Origin: UBA9926 sp023261215
Lineage (GTDB): Bacteria > Pseudomonadota > Gammaproteobacteria > Pseudomonadales > Azotimanducaceae
Reading direction: 5' to 3'
NCBI GenBank assembly: GCA_038136035.1
Contig: JAYPYV010000009.1
Location: forward strand, 1 to 64,000
DNA: 64,000 nt
Shown: piece after piece, positions 1-9,425 of the stretch
Numbering within the stretch: the stretch's first letter is position 1
How the letters are laid out: every line of letters begins with the position of its first letter
Translations under genes and position numbers: made by a program
Notes under the pieces: generated by a model
What the model saw: only the letters and a program-made list of their open reading frames with translations
Databases searched by the model: none
What the model was told of the DNA's origin: nothing

Positions 1-1694
1 GACAGACCTCCGGGCTAACCCGCAAACTGATCTCAGCTGGCATTATTGAGGAGGCGACCGCGGTCGAATCCCATCAGGAAGCCAGAAAGGCCAACTTGCC
101 CTGGGTGACTTACTTGGTTCAAGAAAAGGGTGTCTCGGCTGAAAAAATCGCGAACGCGGCAGCCGAGGAGTTCACTACACCGATTTTGGACCTCGATGCC
201 TTCGACCGAAGTTCGCTCCCTGAGGGCATTGTCAGCAATGAACTCATTCGAAAAAACCACGCGGTACCTCTCTTCCAGCGTGGCAATCGACTGTTCGTCG
301 CGGTATCAGACCCTACCAACCGCCAAGCCCTGTCTGACATTCAGTTTCAAACAGGCATTGCGACTGAGGAAGTGCTGGTTCGCGAAGACCAACTCTCGAG
401 CTTTATCAAAGCACATTTGGAAGTTGACGAGTCGTCCGTCTTTGATGGTTTAGATGATGATATCGACCTCGATCTTGAGACGGTTGATCCGGATCAAGAA
501 GACGAGGACGTTGGTGGTAGCAGTGTTGACGATACACCCGTTGTACGTTTCATCAATAAAATGCTACTTGATGCGATTCGTCTTGGCTCATCGGACCTTC
601 ACTTCGAGCCATTCGAGAAATCCTACAAAGTCCGCTTTAGAACAGACGGCATCTTGCACGAGGTCGCCTCGCCACCCATCAACTTGGCCCCACGAATCGC
701 CGCAAGACTCAAAGTGATGAGCCAGATGGATATCTCCGAGCGACGGGTGCCGCAAGATGGGCGTATCAAACTCAAGGTCTCCAAAACAAAGGCCATTGAT
801 TTCCGGGTCAACACGCTGCCCGTTCTGTTCGGCGAAAAGATTGTCCTCAGGATCCTTGATGCCAGCTCCGCGAAAATGGGCATTGACGCGCTCGGGTATG
901 AGGACAATCAGAAAGCACTCTACCTTGATGCATTAAAAAAACCGCAGGGCATGTTCTTGGTCACAGGGCCCACAGGCTCTGGGAAGACAGTCTCCCTTTA
1001 TACAGGGCTCAATATTCTCAATACACCCGAGCTGAATATCTCAACGGCGGAAGACCCCGTCGAAATCAATCTGGATGGCATCAACCAGTGTCCAGTGAAC
1101 GCAAAGGTCGGTTTAACTTTTGCGGAGGCGCTGCGATCTTTTCTACGGCAGGACCCCGACATCATCATGGTGGGTGAGATTCGAGATCTCGAGACGGCAG
1201 AAATCGCGATTAAAGCTGCGCAAACGGGTCACATGGTCATGTCAACGCTGCACACCAACTCTGCTGCCGAAACCATCACCCGATTAAGAAACATGGGGGT
1301 CCCGGCATTCAACTTGGCCACCTCGATCAACTTAATCATCGCCCAGCGCCTTGCGAGACGACTTTGCAGTTGCAAAGAGGCGCTGGATATCCCAGACAGC
1401 GCGCTTCTAGAACAGGGTTTCACCGAAGCTGATATTGGCGAGGGCTTCACCGTCTACGGTCCCAAGGGATGTGATCAGTGCAATGGCGGCTATAAGGGTC
1501 GTGTCGGCATTTACGAAGTCGCTAAAATCACCGACAAAATCGCCAAGATCATCATGGAGGATGGAAACTCCATTGAGATTGCGGAAGCCTGCCGAGAGGA
1601 GGGCTTCAATAACCTTCATCGTTCTGCGCTCATCAAGGTGAAAAATGGACTCACCAGCTTAGATGAGGTCGATCGCGTAACGAGTGGTCACTAA
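1..1694 (+). CDS. pilB: Type IV pilus assembly ATPase PilB (5' partial)
   Basis: Hexameric cytoplasmic ATPase that powers pilus extension. The reading frame is already open at base 3, so the start codon lies just outside the window. About 563 residues are visible against a usual 565-570, so only a few are missing. The first in-window start-like codon (TTG at 96) is therefore not the true start. In order: an N-terminal MshEN/T2SSE-N type domain, an acidic linker (about 440-530), Walker A GPTGSGKT at 966-989, an Asp-box and Walker B region (VGEIRDLETAEIA, about 1170-1208), a His box (STLHTN, about 1240-1257) and a four-cysteine zinc motif (CSC near 1365, GCDQC near 1470). pilC begins 14 bases after the stop, so the two are one operon with pilD. 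Family assignment is very secure. Confidence 0.96.
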   Translation, partial: QTSGLTRKLISAGIIEEATAVESHQEARKANLPWVTYLVQEKGVSAEKIANAAAEEFTTPILDLDAFDRSSLPEGIVSNELIRKNHAVPLFQRGNRLFVAVSDPTNRQALSDIQFQTGIATEEVLVREDQLSSFIKAHLEVDESSVFDGLDDDIDLDLETVDPDQEDEDVGGSSVDDTPVVRFINKMLLDAIRLGSSDLHFEPFEKSYKVRFRTDGILHEVASPPINLAPRIAARLKVMSQMDISERRVPQDGRIKLKVSKTKAIDFRVNTLPVLFGEKIVLRILDASSAKMGIDALGYEDNQKALYLDALKKPQGMFLVTGPTGSGKTVSLYTGLNILNTPELNISTAEDPVEINLDGINQCPVNAKVGLTFAEALRSFLRQDPDIIMVGEIRDLETAEIAIKAAQTGHMVMSTLHTNSAAETITRLRNMGVPAFNLATSINLIIAQRLARRLCSCKEALDIPDSALLEQGFTEADIGEGFTVYGPKGCDQCNGGYKGRVGIYEVAKITDKIAKIIMEDGNSIEIAEACREEGFNNLHRSALIKVKNGLTSLDEVDRVTSGH

Positions 1695-1708
1695 CGTGAG
1701 TGAGGTTC

Positions 1709-2923
1709 ATGGCTGAAGAACTGATTTTCAATTGGACGGGGACCAACCGCTCGGGCAAAAAGCTCAACGGGGAAATGAAAGCCGTGAGCATTGCGTCCGT
1801 GAAAGCGGTGCTCAAAAAACAAGGTATCACGGCGAAGACGGTCAAAAAGCAAGGCAAGAGCCTCTTCTCCATGGGTGCGAAGATCACCCCTGCAGATATC
1901 GCGATCTTTACCCGCCAGCTCGCAACCATGATGAAAGCGGGCGTGCCTCTGGTGCAGTCTTTTGAGATTGTGGCGGGCGGCGTCGAAAACGCAGCCATGA
2001 AGGATCTCATCCGCAAGATCAGTTCTGAAGTCTCGGGCGGCAACAGCTTTGCAAGCGCCATCCGCGCGCAACCAAGAGAGCACTTCGATGATTTGTTCTG
2101 CAATCTCGTTGAGGCGGGCGAACAATCGGGCGCGCTCGAGACCATGTTAGATCGTCTGGCCACCTATAAAGAAAAGACTGAAGCGCTCAAAGCAAAGATT
2201 AAAAGCGCGATGAATTACCCCATAGCCGTCCTGGTCATCGCGGGCATCGTCACGGGCATTCTTCTCGTTAAAGTTGTGCCGCAGTTTGAGATGGTGTTCA
2301 GTGGTTTTGGGGCCGATCTGCCCGCGTTTACCCAAATGGTGGTGAACGCCTCTGAATTCATGCAGGCCTGGTGGCTTGTGATTCTTCTTGTGCTTGGGGG
2401 GCTCTACGCCGCCTATAAACAAATCCATAAACGCTCACAGAAGTTTCGAGACGGTCAGGAGAAACTCTCGCTTAAAGTGCCTGTCATCGGTGATTTGCTC
2501 GATAAATCCTGCGTCGCCCGTTTTACTCGCACCCTGTCCACCACCTTTGCGGCTGGCGTGCCTCTGGTTGAAGCGCTTGATTCAGCGGCTGGCGCTGCAG
2601 GCAACGTGGTCTACTATGATGCGATCATGCAAATCAAAGTCGATGTCTCAAGCGGCACACAGCTTGCCGATTCAATGAGAGCAGCCGATTTGTTTCCGAG
2701 CATGGTCGTGCAGATGGTGGCGATCGGCGAGGAATCAGGCGCGCTTGATTCAATGCTCGAAAAATCAGCCACCTATTATGAGGACATGGTCGACGTTGCC
2801 GTTGATGGTCTGACTTCTCTGATTGAGCCCTTTATCATGGCTTTCTTGGGTGTCGTGGTCGGCGGCATGATGGTTGCGATGTACCTACCTATCTTCCAGA
2901 TGGGTGGCGCAATCAGCGGCTGA
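1709..2923 (+). CDS. pilC: Type IV pilus inner-membrane platform protein PilC
   Basis: Polytopic inner-membrane platform protein that couples the PilB/PilT motors to pilin assembly. It carries two T2SSF domains, each with the sequence pattern of GspF/PilC proteins (for example FTRQLATMMKAGVPLVQSFE and ARFTRTLSTTFAAGVPLVEA), and hydrophobic segments near residues 175-195, 215-235 and at the C-terminus. I chose the ATG at 1709, giving MAEELIFNWTG, because PilC proteins usually begin this way. A GTG three codons upstream (1700) is in frame but has no advantage. At 404 residues the length is normal. It lies between pilB and pilD in the standard pilBCD order. Confidence 0.95.
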   Translation: MAEELIFNWTGTNRSGKKLNGEMKAVSIASVKAVLKKQGITAKTVKKQGKSLFSMGAKITPADIAIFTRQLATMMKAGVPLVQSFEIVAGGVENAAMKDLIRKISSEVSGGNSFASAIRAQPREHFDDLFCNLVEAGEQSGALETMLDRLATYKEKTEALKAKIKSAMNYPIAVLVIAGIVTGILLVKVVPQFEMVFSGFGADLPAFTQMVVNASEFMQAWWLVILLVLGGLYAAYKQIHKRSQKFRDGQEKLSLKVPVIGDLLDKSCVARFTRTLSTTFAAGVPLVEALDSAAGAAGNVVYYDAIMQIKVDVSSGTQLADSMRAADLFPSMVVQMVAIGEESGALDSMLEKSATYYEDMVDVAVDGLTSLIEPFIMAFLGVVVGGMMVAMYLPIFQMGGAISG

Positions 2924-2932
2924 AACAGCTCA

Positions 2933-3619
2933 ATGTTTGAAACGCTCAGCCTCTATCAAGCGGCCTTTCCGATCGGCACGAGTATCGTCGTTACGATATT
3001 TGGCCTGCTCGTTGGCAGCTTTCTCAATGTCGTGATTCANNNNNNNNNNNNNNNNNNNNNNNNNNNNNNNNNNNNNNNNNNNNNNNNNNNNNNNNNNNNN
3101 NNNNNNNNNNNNNNNNNNNNNNNNNNNNNNNNNNNNNNNTGGTCGATGATTGGCGCACTCTTGCTGACTTACAGCCTGCTTTCGCTCACCTTTATCGATT
3201 TTGACTGCCAACTCTTGCCTGACCAAATTACGCTTCCAGGCTTATGGCTTGGACTCCTTTTCAACCTCAAAAGCACTTTTTGCTCGATCGAGGAGGCCGT
3301 TATTGGCGCCATCGCAGGTTATCTATCGCTATGGCTTGTGTATCAGAGCTTCAAATTGGCCACCGGCAAAGAGGGCATGGGGTACGGGGACTTCAAACTA
3401 CTAGCGATGCTGGGCGCCTGGTTTGGATGGATGGCGTTGCCCGGTCTTGTTTTGATTTCATCCGCGGCTGGCGCGATTGTCGGTATCACGCTCATCCTGC
3501 TCGGCCGGTCCCGGGATGATGCCATCGCCTTCGGGCCCTACCTTGCCCTTGCTGGACTTACGATGCTGTTCTTCAAGGAGACTGTCATAGGTCTGTATCT
3601 CCCCCCAGGCTTGTACTGA
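2933..3619 (+). CDS. pilD: Prepilin peptidase / N-methyltransferase PilD (interrupted by assembly gap)
   Basis: Bifunctional inner-membrane aspartyl protease that cleaves type IV prepilin leaders and N-methylates the new N-terminus. The N-terminus has the GSFLNVVI motif. After the run of Ns come both catalytic aspartate regions of the family: TFIDFDCQLLPD (about 3190-3224) and the GYGD motif (about 3382-3393). The region normally carrying the cytoplasmic four-cysteine zinc motif falls in the gap. With 34 unknown residues the product is 228 long, whereas PilD is typically near 285-290. The true missing segment is therefore probably longer than 100 bp. The frame happens to stay open across the placeholder. 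The stop overlaps the coaE start (TGATG). Confidence 0.9.
   Translation: MFETLSLYQAAFPIGTSIVVTIFGLLVGSFLNVVIXXXXXXXXXXXXXXXXXXXXXXXXXXXXXXXXXXWSMIGALLLTYSLLSLTFIDFDCQLLPDQITLPGLWLGLLFNLKSTFCSIEEAVIGAIAGYLSLWLVYQSFKLATGKEGMGYGDFKLLAMLGAWFGWMALPGLVLISSAAGAIVGITLILLGRSRDDAIAFGPYLALAGLTMLFFKETVIGLYLPPGLY
3040..3139. other. Assembly gap (100 N) inside pilD
   Basis: Exactly 100 consecutive Ns, the conventional placeholder for a scaffold gap of unknown length. From the PilD family length I infer about 270-290 bp of real sequence is absent here, covering the zinc-binding cytoplasmic loop. Confidence 0.97.
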
Positions 3620-4215
3620 TGGCTGATTACGTTGTCGGCGTCACAGGAGGCATTGGCAGTGGAAAAACCACAGTCACCGATTGCTTCGCTGACCTCGGCG
3701 TCGTGATCGCAGATGCCGATGAGGCCTCGAGGAAGATCGTCGAACCAGGCCAGCCCGTACTCGAGGCCATTGCTGACTACTTCGGCAAAGAAATACTCGA
3801 TGAAACAGGTCGGCTCAATCGGAAAAAGCTCCGAGAAATCGTTTTCAATGATGTCTCGAAACGCAAAGCACTGGAAGGTTTCACGCATCGGCCGATCATG
3901 GATGAATTACAAAGGCAGCTGCGTGGGGCTGAGGGAGAATACGCCATGCTTGTTCTCTCTGCAGGGCTAGGTACATCGCCGCTGATTGATCGGATGCTGG
4001 TGGTCGATGCTGAGGAACCCATTCGTATTCAACGCGTCATGACCAGAGATGGAAGTTCAGAAGCCCTGATCCGCCAAATCATGCAGAGTCAGCCATCCTC
4101 AGAGCAACGGCGCGCCATTGCGGATGATGTCATCGAAAACAACGCAGATATAGACCAAGTGAGAGTGGACGTCTCAAGGTTACACGCGCGCTACCTGGCG
4201 TTCTCACGCGCATGA
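3619..4215 (+). CDS. coaE: Dephospho-CoA kinase
   Basis: Last step of coenzyme A synthesis: ATP-dependent phosphorylation of the ribose 3'-hydroxyl of dephospho-CoA, in the cytoplasm. The P-loop GGIGSGKTT is at residues 10-18, followed by DADEASRKIVEPGQP, a typical CoaE signature. Length 198 is normal. The ATG overlaps the pilD stop by one base, and the stop overlaps the yacG start (ATGA). The pilD-coaE-yacG order is the ancestral gammaproteobacterial arrangement. In E. coli zapD and mutT also sit here; both are absent. One point to note is SAGLGTSPLIDRMLVVDA, where the usual text is closer to PLLFE. Confidence 0.94.
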   Translation: MADYVVGVTGGIGSGKTTVTDCFADLGVVIADADEASRKIVEPGQPVLEAIADYFGKEILDETGRLNRKKLREIVFNDVSKRKALEGFTHRPIMDELQRQLRGAEGEYAMLVLSAGLGTSPLIDRMLVVDAEEPIRIQRVMTRDGSSEALIRQIMQSQPSSEQRRAIADDVIENNADIDQVRVDVSRLHARYLAFSRA

Positions 4216-4403
4216 CCGATGCCATCGTAAAGTGCCCGAGTTGCGGAAAGGCGGTGGCTTGGATCGCCTCGAGTAAGTTTCGTCCTTTTTGCTCTGAGCG
4301 ATGCCGTACGCTTGACCTGGGGGCTTGGGCCGACGAAAAACACCGGATCCCATCCGATTCAGAACACGACGACGTGACTTCAGAGGATCTTGATCAAGAT
4401 TGA
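4212..4403 (+). CDS. yacG: DNA gyrase inhibitor YacG, zinc-binding
   Basis: Small zinc protein; the family is known to bind GyrB and inhibit gyrase. The 63-residue product has the four zinc cysteines in the YacG pattern CPSCGK (residues 8 and 11) and CSERCRTLDLGAW (27 and 31), followed by an acidic tail. It starts four bases before the coaE stop (ATGA), so it is translationally coupled. It converges on argJ with 22 bases between the stops. Confidence 0.92.
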   Translation: MTDAIVKCPSCGKAVAWIASSKFRPFCSERCRTLDLGAWADEKHRIPSDSEHDDVTSEDLDQD

Positions 4404-4428
4404 GAAGCCTCCGAAGGTTAACTTCTCA
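4401..4428. terminator. Weak inverted repeat between converging yacG and argJ stops
   Basis: TGAGAAG (4401-4407) is matched by CTTCTCA (4422-4428), a 7-bp perfect inverted repeat with a 14-base loop whose outer bases are the stop codons of the two converging genes. There is no U-tract on either strand. A role as a bidirectional terminator is only a guess. Confidence 0.25.
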
Positions 4429-5634
4429 GGTACGATACTCCGCATTGATTTTGACATACTCATGAGAGAGATCGGATGTCCAAACAGTCTCACTCCCATC
4501 GCCCTGGTTCATCTCAACCCGAATCTCAATTTCTTCTTTCTTCATAGCCGTTGCGCCCAGCGCTTCAACATATGCACCGTGTTTCATTCCAGCTTGCATT
4601 AAACAGACATCGTTGATGAAGATGTCAATCTTTGTCACATCAATCTCACGATCAACCTTGCCAATCGCCATGACCAAACGCCCCCAGTTGGCATCTTCGG
4701 CAAAGATGGCTGTCTTGACCAATGGCGAGTTTGCGATGCTCAAGGCGACCGTTAACGCTTCGTCATTCGAAGGCGCACCATTAACCATGACCGTCACGAA
4801 CTTGGTCGCTCCCTCACCGTCTCGAACCAATGATTGCGCGAGATCGATCATCAAATCGGTTAATGCATCCTGAAACAGCGACTCTGATTCGCTGCCTGGA
4901 GCCAGAACGACCCCGGATTGGCCAGTCGCCATGAGCACGCACGCATCGTTCGTTGAGGTATCACTATCAACGGTCACCCGATTAAGCGATTGATCCGCCG
5001 CTTCCTTGAGGAGCGCCTTAAGACTCTCGCCTTCCGACGCCACATCAGTGCCAATAAAACACAGCATCGTTGCCATGTTCGGCTGAATCATGCCTGCACC
5101 CTTGGCCATACCGGTGAGCGTGACAGGCCGACCATCGATCTCTATCTGCCTGGATTTGACTTTAGGCACTGTGTCAGTGGTCATGATCGCTAACGCAGCT
5201 GCGTGCCAGGCATCCGATTGCAACTTGCTTACAAGCTGCGGTATCGATTGCCTGAATGGCTCAATGGGCAGCCGCTCGCCGATCACGCCAGTGGAAAAAG
5301 GCAACACTTGTTCAGATCGAACCCCTGTCGCATTCGCAACTAATTCACACGTGGCCTTCGCATCTTCAAGCCCCAGATCGCCAGTCGCGGCGTTGGCATT
5401 CCCCGAATTAATGAGCAGATAGCGAGGCGCAGTATTTTTCAGGTTAGCGCTCGCCAGCAAGACCGGCGCTGCTTTAAAGTGATTCTTGGTGAAAAGACAC
5501 GCGGTCTGGGTCTCAGCGACGCACTCAATCAGCACCATATCGTCTCGGTTTTGATACCGAATACCGGCAGCTTGCGTTGCTAAACGAATGCCAGGGACGG
5601 GTGCGGCCTCCCAATCTACGACCCCCACAACCAT
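4426..5634 (-). CDS. argJ: Bifunctional ornithine acetyltransferase / N-acetylglutamate synthase
   Basis: Cyclic arginine pathway enzyme that transfers acetyl from N-acetylornithine to glutamate. The proenzyme self-cleaves at Ala-Thr in the conserved ATML motif, seen here as NMATMLCFIGTD. The central KGAGMI and TVDSDTSTNDAC motifs are typical of the family. At 402 residues the length is normal. The start ATG shares one base with the secA stop (TGATG), so it is translationally coupled to secA. In P. aeruginosa argJ also lies next to secA. Confidence 0.96.
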   Translation of the reverse strand: MVVGVVDWEAAPVPGIRLATQAAGIRYQNRDDMVLIECVAETQTACLFTKNHFKAAPVLLASANLKNTAPRYLLINSGNANAATGDLGLEDAKATCELVANATGVRSEQVLPFSTGVIGERLPIEPFRQSIPQLVSKLQSDAWHAAALAIMTTDTVPKVKSRQIEIDGRPVTLTGMAKGAGMIQPNMATMLCFIGTDVASEGESLKALLKEAADQSLNRVTVDSDTSTNDACVLMATGQSGVVLAPGSESESLFQDALTDLMIDLAQSLVRDGEGATKFVTVMVNGAPSNDEALTVALSIANSPLVKTAIFAEDANWGRLVMAIGKVDREIDVTKIDIFINDVCLMQAGMKHGAYVEALGATAMKKEEIEIRVEMNQGDGSETVWTSDLSHEYVKINAEYRT

Positions 5635-8351
5635 CAGGAGAGCTTTCCGTGACAGGCTTTATATTTCTTGCCAGACCCGCAAGGGCAAGGCTCGTTTCGA
5701 CCCACTTTGCGATCTTGGCGGACGAACGGTGAGGAACCAGCGGATTCCTCGCTCGCGGGCTCACCCGGCGAATTGGCTTTCTCAAACTGCATCCGCGTTC
5801 GCTCGGCCTCTTGCCTGCGTCTCGCTTCCATTGCTTCGACATCAGCCTCGGTTTTGAACTGCACCCGACTCAGGAACCGGATCACCTCAAATTTGACGTT
5901 TTCAAGCAGCCCTTCGAACAGTTCAAAGGCCTCACGCTTGTACTCTTGCTTTGGCTGTTTTTGCGCATAGGCCCGTAGGTGTATGCCTTGCCTTAAATAA
6001 TCCATGGAAGCCAAATGTTCTTTCCAAAGATTATCTAAGATGTCCAACATGACGCGTTTCTCGAAACGCTTGATATCAGGCCCAACTTCATGCGCCTTGG
6101 CATTGTAGGCGGACTTTGCTTCAGCCAGGATCCGGTCAATCAGGCCATGTTCTTCAAGACGCTCATCCTCATCCAACCACCGTTGAATAGGTAATTCGAG
6201 CCCAAAGTCCGCTATCAACGATTGCGTTAGACCAGAGATATCCCATTGTTCGGCCAGACTCATTGGCGGCACGTACTGATGGACTGCCGCCCGAATGACG
6301 TCTTGCCAGAGCACTTCGAGCGTCTCCGACACCTCGTCGGCGGCCATGATTTCATCACGCTGACGGTAGATCATCTGACGTTGATCATTGGCCACATCGT
6401 CGTATTCAAGCAGCTGTTTACGGATGTCAAAGTTTCTGGCTTCGACCTTACGCTGCGCACGCTCGATTGAGCTGGTCACCATTCTTGCTTCAATGGGGAC
6501 TCCTGGCTCTCCAAGATTTTGCATCATGGCCCGCATCCGATCAGAGGCGAAGATTCGCATTAAGTCATCTTCCAAGGACAGGTAAAATCTTGAAAATCCC
6601 GGGTCGCCCTGACGACCTGCTCGACCACGAAGTTGGTTGTCGATCCTGCGACTTTCATGGCGCTCAGTTCCGATGACATGCAAGCCACCCGCATCCAAGA
6701 CCAATTGATGTCTTTTTTTCCACTCTTCTTTAATGGCATCAACTTGCGCTGACGATGCTTCATCGAGCTCAGCCACCTCAGCTTCCCAACTCCCACCTAA
6801 AATGATGTCGGTACCTCGGCCAGCCATATTGGTGGCAATGGTGACACTTTCGGGTCGACCTGCCTGAGCAATGATTTCTGCCTCTTGCTCATGGAACTTG
6901 GCATTAAGCACGTGATGCTTAATGCCTTTTTTATGGAGCAGCTGAGATAAGAGCTCAGAGGACTCAATTGACGCAGTGCCGACCAGCACGGGTGCTCTCG
7001 AAGCCTTGATTTCAAGGATCTGCTCAACGATCGCTTCGTATTTCTCGGGTTTAGTCATATACACCCGGTCGTTCAAATCTCTTCGAATCATGGGCAGGTT
7101 GGTAGGAATCACGACCACATCCAGACCATAAATTTGCCTGAACTCAAAGGCTTCCGTATCCGCTGTGCCCGTCATCCCGGCCAGCTTTTGATAAATCCGA
7201 AAGTAATTCTGGAAAGTGGTAGACGCCAATGTTTGACTTTCATTGGTGATCGTCACACCTTCTTTGGCCTCAATCGCTTGGTGAATCCCGCCCGACCAGC
7301 GACGACCGGGTAACGTGCGCCCCGTATGCTCGTCAACAATCACAATTTCATTGTTCTGCACGATGTAATCCACATCGCGTTGGAACAGTGCCGATGCCTT
7401 CAGGGCGGATTGCACATTGTGAAGCAATGACAGATTTGCGGTCCCGTAAAGTGAATCACCTTCCGCGAGTAGCCCGAACTGCTGGAGAAGTTTTTCTAAC
7501 TTCTGGTGCCCCTCTTCAGTAATCTCGATATCCCGCTGTTTCTCATCAACATAAAAGTCGCCAGGCGGAATTCTCTCTTCCAGCACGTCTTCTTCAGTTC
7601 GCTCTTGGCGAGTCAACCTCGGAATGAGCTGATTAATCGTTCTGTAGATCTCGGCGCTATTCTCCACACCGCCAGAAATAATCAGCGGCGTTCTAGCCTC
7701 ATCGATCAAGATGGAATCGACTTCATCCACGATGGCGTAGTTGAGTGGTCTCTGAACACGTTCTTCCGAACTGAACGCCATATTGTCGCGAAGGTAGTCA
7801 AAACCGAACTCATTATTGGTGCCATAGGTGATATCCGCTTGGTAAGCGGCCTTCTTTTCCTCCTGCATTTGGCCCGCATAGACGACGCCTGTTGTCACCC
7901 CTAGGGCTTCATATAAGGGAGTCATCCACTCTCGACCCCACTTCGCGAGATAATCGTTCACGGTAACCAGGTGTACGCCGGTTGCTGGAATCGCATTGAG
8001 GTAGAGCGCTAGGGTGGCAACAAACGTTTTTCCTTCGCCCGTACGCATCTCGGCAATTCGACCCTCATGAAGCGCAATACCGCCCATCATCTGAACGTCG
8101 AAGACTCGCATTCCCAAGGCCCGCTTGCCCGCCTCGCGCACAACTGCAAAGGCCTCAGGCAACAAAGCATCCAAAGACTCACCCGACTCAAATCTCGACT
8201 TGAATTCGGTGCGCTTCGCTTTGATCTCGCTATCGCTGAGTGTCTCCATTTCAGCTTCTAACGAGGTAATCCGAGCCACAATGCGCTGTAGCCTTTTGAT
8301 TTCTCTAGTGTTTTTAGTACCAAAAATTTTGCTTAGAAGTCGACTAATCAT
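5634..8351 (-). CDS. secA: Protein translocase motor ATPase SecA
   Basis: Cytoplasmic and membrane-peripheral ATPase that drives preproteins through SecYEG. 905 residues, normal length. Visible features: Walker A MRTGEGKT near residue 105, Walker B region VDEVDSILIDEA near 210, the preprotein cross-linking domain, the second nucleotide-binding domain with MAGRGTDI, the helical wing, and a C-terminal zinc motif CPCGSGKKYKACHG. That C-terminal motif binds SecB and phospholipid. It lies downstream of the M23 peptidase gene by 35 bases. No secM-like leader is present between them. Confidence 0.98.
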   Translation of the reverse strand: MISRLLSKIFGTKNTREIKRLQRIVARITSLEAEMETLSDSEIKAKRTEFKSRFESGESLDALLPEAFAVVREAGKRALGMRVFDVQMMGGIALHEGRIAEMRTGEGKTFVATLALYLNAIPATGVHLVTVNDYLAKWGREWMTPLYEALGVTTGVVYAGQMQEEKKAAYQADITYGTNNEFGFDYLRDNMAFSSEERVQRPLNYAIVDEVDSILIDEARTPLIISGGVENSAEIYRTINQLIPRLTRQERTEEDVLEERIPPGDFYVDEKQRDIEITEEGHQKLEKLLQQFGLLAEGDSLYGTANLSLLHNVQSALKASALFQRDVDYIVQNNEIVIVDEHTGRTLPGRRWSGGIHQAIEAKEGVTITNESQTLASTTFQNYFRIYQKLAGMTGTADTEAFEFRQIYGLDVVVIPTNLPMIRRDLNDRVYMTKPEKYEAIVEQILEIKASRAPVLVGTASIESSELLSQLLHKKGIKHHVLNAKFHEQEAEIIAQAGRPESVTIATNMAGRGTDIILGGSWEAEVAELDEASSAQVDAIKEEWKKRHQLVLDAGGLHVIGTERHESRRIDNQLRGRAGRQGDPGFSRFYLSLEDDLMRIFASDRMRAMMQNLGEPGVPIEARMVTSSIERAQRKVEARNFDIRKQLLEYDDVANDQRQMIYRQRDEIMAADEVSETLEVLWQDVIRAAVHQYVPPMSLAEQWDISGLTQSLIADFGLELPIQRWLDEDERLEEHGLIDRILAEAKSAYNAKAHEVGPDIKRFEKRVMLDILDNLWKEHLASMDYLRQGIHLRAYAQKQPKQEYKREAFELFEGLLENVKFEVIRFLSRVQFKTEADVEAMEARRRQEAERTRMQFEKANSPGEPASEESAGSSPFVRQDRKVGRNEPCPCGSGKKYKACHGKLS

Positions 8352-8386
8352 AAGGTCTTCTTTCGTAAAATCGCGCTAATAGAGCA

Positions 8387-9370
8387 TTACTTCGAGGGCT
8401 GCGCACCTGGCACGGCTTTGAAGACATATCGGGCAGGGTCAAGAGAACGACCATCCTTGTGGATTTCATAATGCACGTGCGGTCCAGTAGACCGCCCAGA
8501 GCTACCCACTTCACCTATTTTTTGACCCTTACGGACAAATGCCCCCGCCTCAACAACCAAAACCCTCTGGTGTGCATAAAGCGTGCTTAGCCCCGCACCG
8601 TGATTGATTTCCACAACCTTGCCATAGCCAGGCTTCTGACCTGCGTAGGTAATCACACCGGGCGCCATGGCAAGAACGGGTGCGCCCGAAGTGCTCGCGA
8701 TATCGATCCCGTTGTGCCAAGCGCGCTCACCACTGATCGGATCGGTTCGCATCCCGTAGTTGGAAGACACCCAACTCTTTTTAACTGGCTTACCTGCGAG
8801 AGACCGCGCTTCATCTCTCAGATCACTCAGCATCAGCCGCTCTAAGACATCAAGTTGTGCCGATCGGTCGGCGAGCTTCCCCGAAAGGCTCGAAAGCTGC
8901 GCTGAGAGCGCCGCCTCGCTGAAGGCTTGATCCATAGGATCAGTGGACGGATCACCATTAGAATCAGTCAGTGAGCGGCTTTGAGATCGTATGCCGCCAA
9001 CACCAACCGGCGACTGAAAATCAAATTCACTGACATCATACGGGGCTAGCTCAGTGAGCCGCTGGCCCAGCGCATCGAGCCTAGCCATACGAGACTCCAA
9101 AGTCGCGATCTCAACGGCGCTTGCTCTTAAGTTAAGCTGAAGGTCCTCTTCGAGCTGGGAAACAATCGATTTCTGTCTCTCAATATCTTGACGCAAACCA
9201 TCGATCGCGACGACTGCTGCCCGGGCATCTTGGTACGATACCGCGCGCCAGAGCGCAATCGACGAGCCGATAACACAAGCCGTCAAAACAGCAAGCGCGA
9301 CTAAACCAGACGAACCAAACACCCATGTCTTGAAGTGCCTTGCATTATCGCTGACTATGATGACTTTCAT
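8387..9370 (-). CDS. M23/LytM-family murein metallopeptidase
   Basis: Membrane-anchored putative murein endopeptidase. Residues about 18-40 form one transmembrane segment. A coiled-coil region (about 50-100) follows, and the C-terminal half is a complete LytM domain with the zinc ligands in HNGIDI (HxxxD) and HVHYE. The ligands are intact, so this is probably an active enzyme rather than an EnvC/NlpD-type activator. The same gene lies upstream of secA in Pseudomonas. Length 327. The dciA gene starts 55 bases away on the other strand, so the spacer must hold two divergent promoters. Confidence 0.9.
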   Translation of the reverse strand: MKVIIVSDNARHFKTWVFGSSGLVALAVLTACVIGSSIALWRAVSYQDARAAVVAIDGLRQDIERQKSIVSQLEEDLQLNLRASAVEIATLESRMARLDALGQRLTELAPYDVSEFDFQSPVGVGGIRSQSRSLTDSNGDPSTDPMDQAFSEAALSAQLSSLSGKLADRSAQLDVLERLMLSDLRDEARSLAGKPVKKSWVSSNYGMRTDPISGERAWHNGIDIASTSGAPVLAMAPGVITYAGQKPGYGKVVEINHGAGLSTLYAHQRVLVVEAGAFVRKGQKIGEVGSSGRSTGPHVHYEIHKDGRSLDPARYVFKAVPGAQPSK

Positions 9371-9425
9371 CGGCTGACCAATTTTTCAAGCGGCTTATGT
9401 TACCAGAACGCAGCGTGATTCCTGA

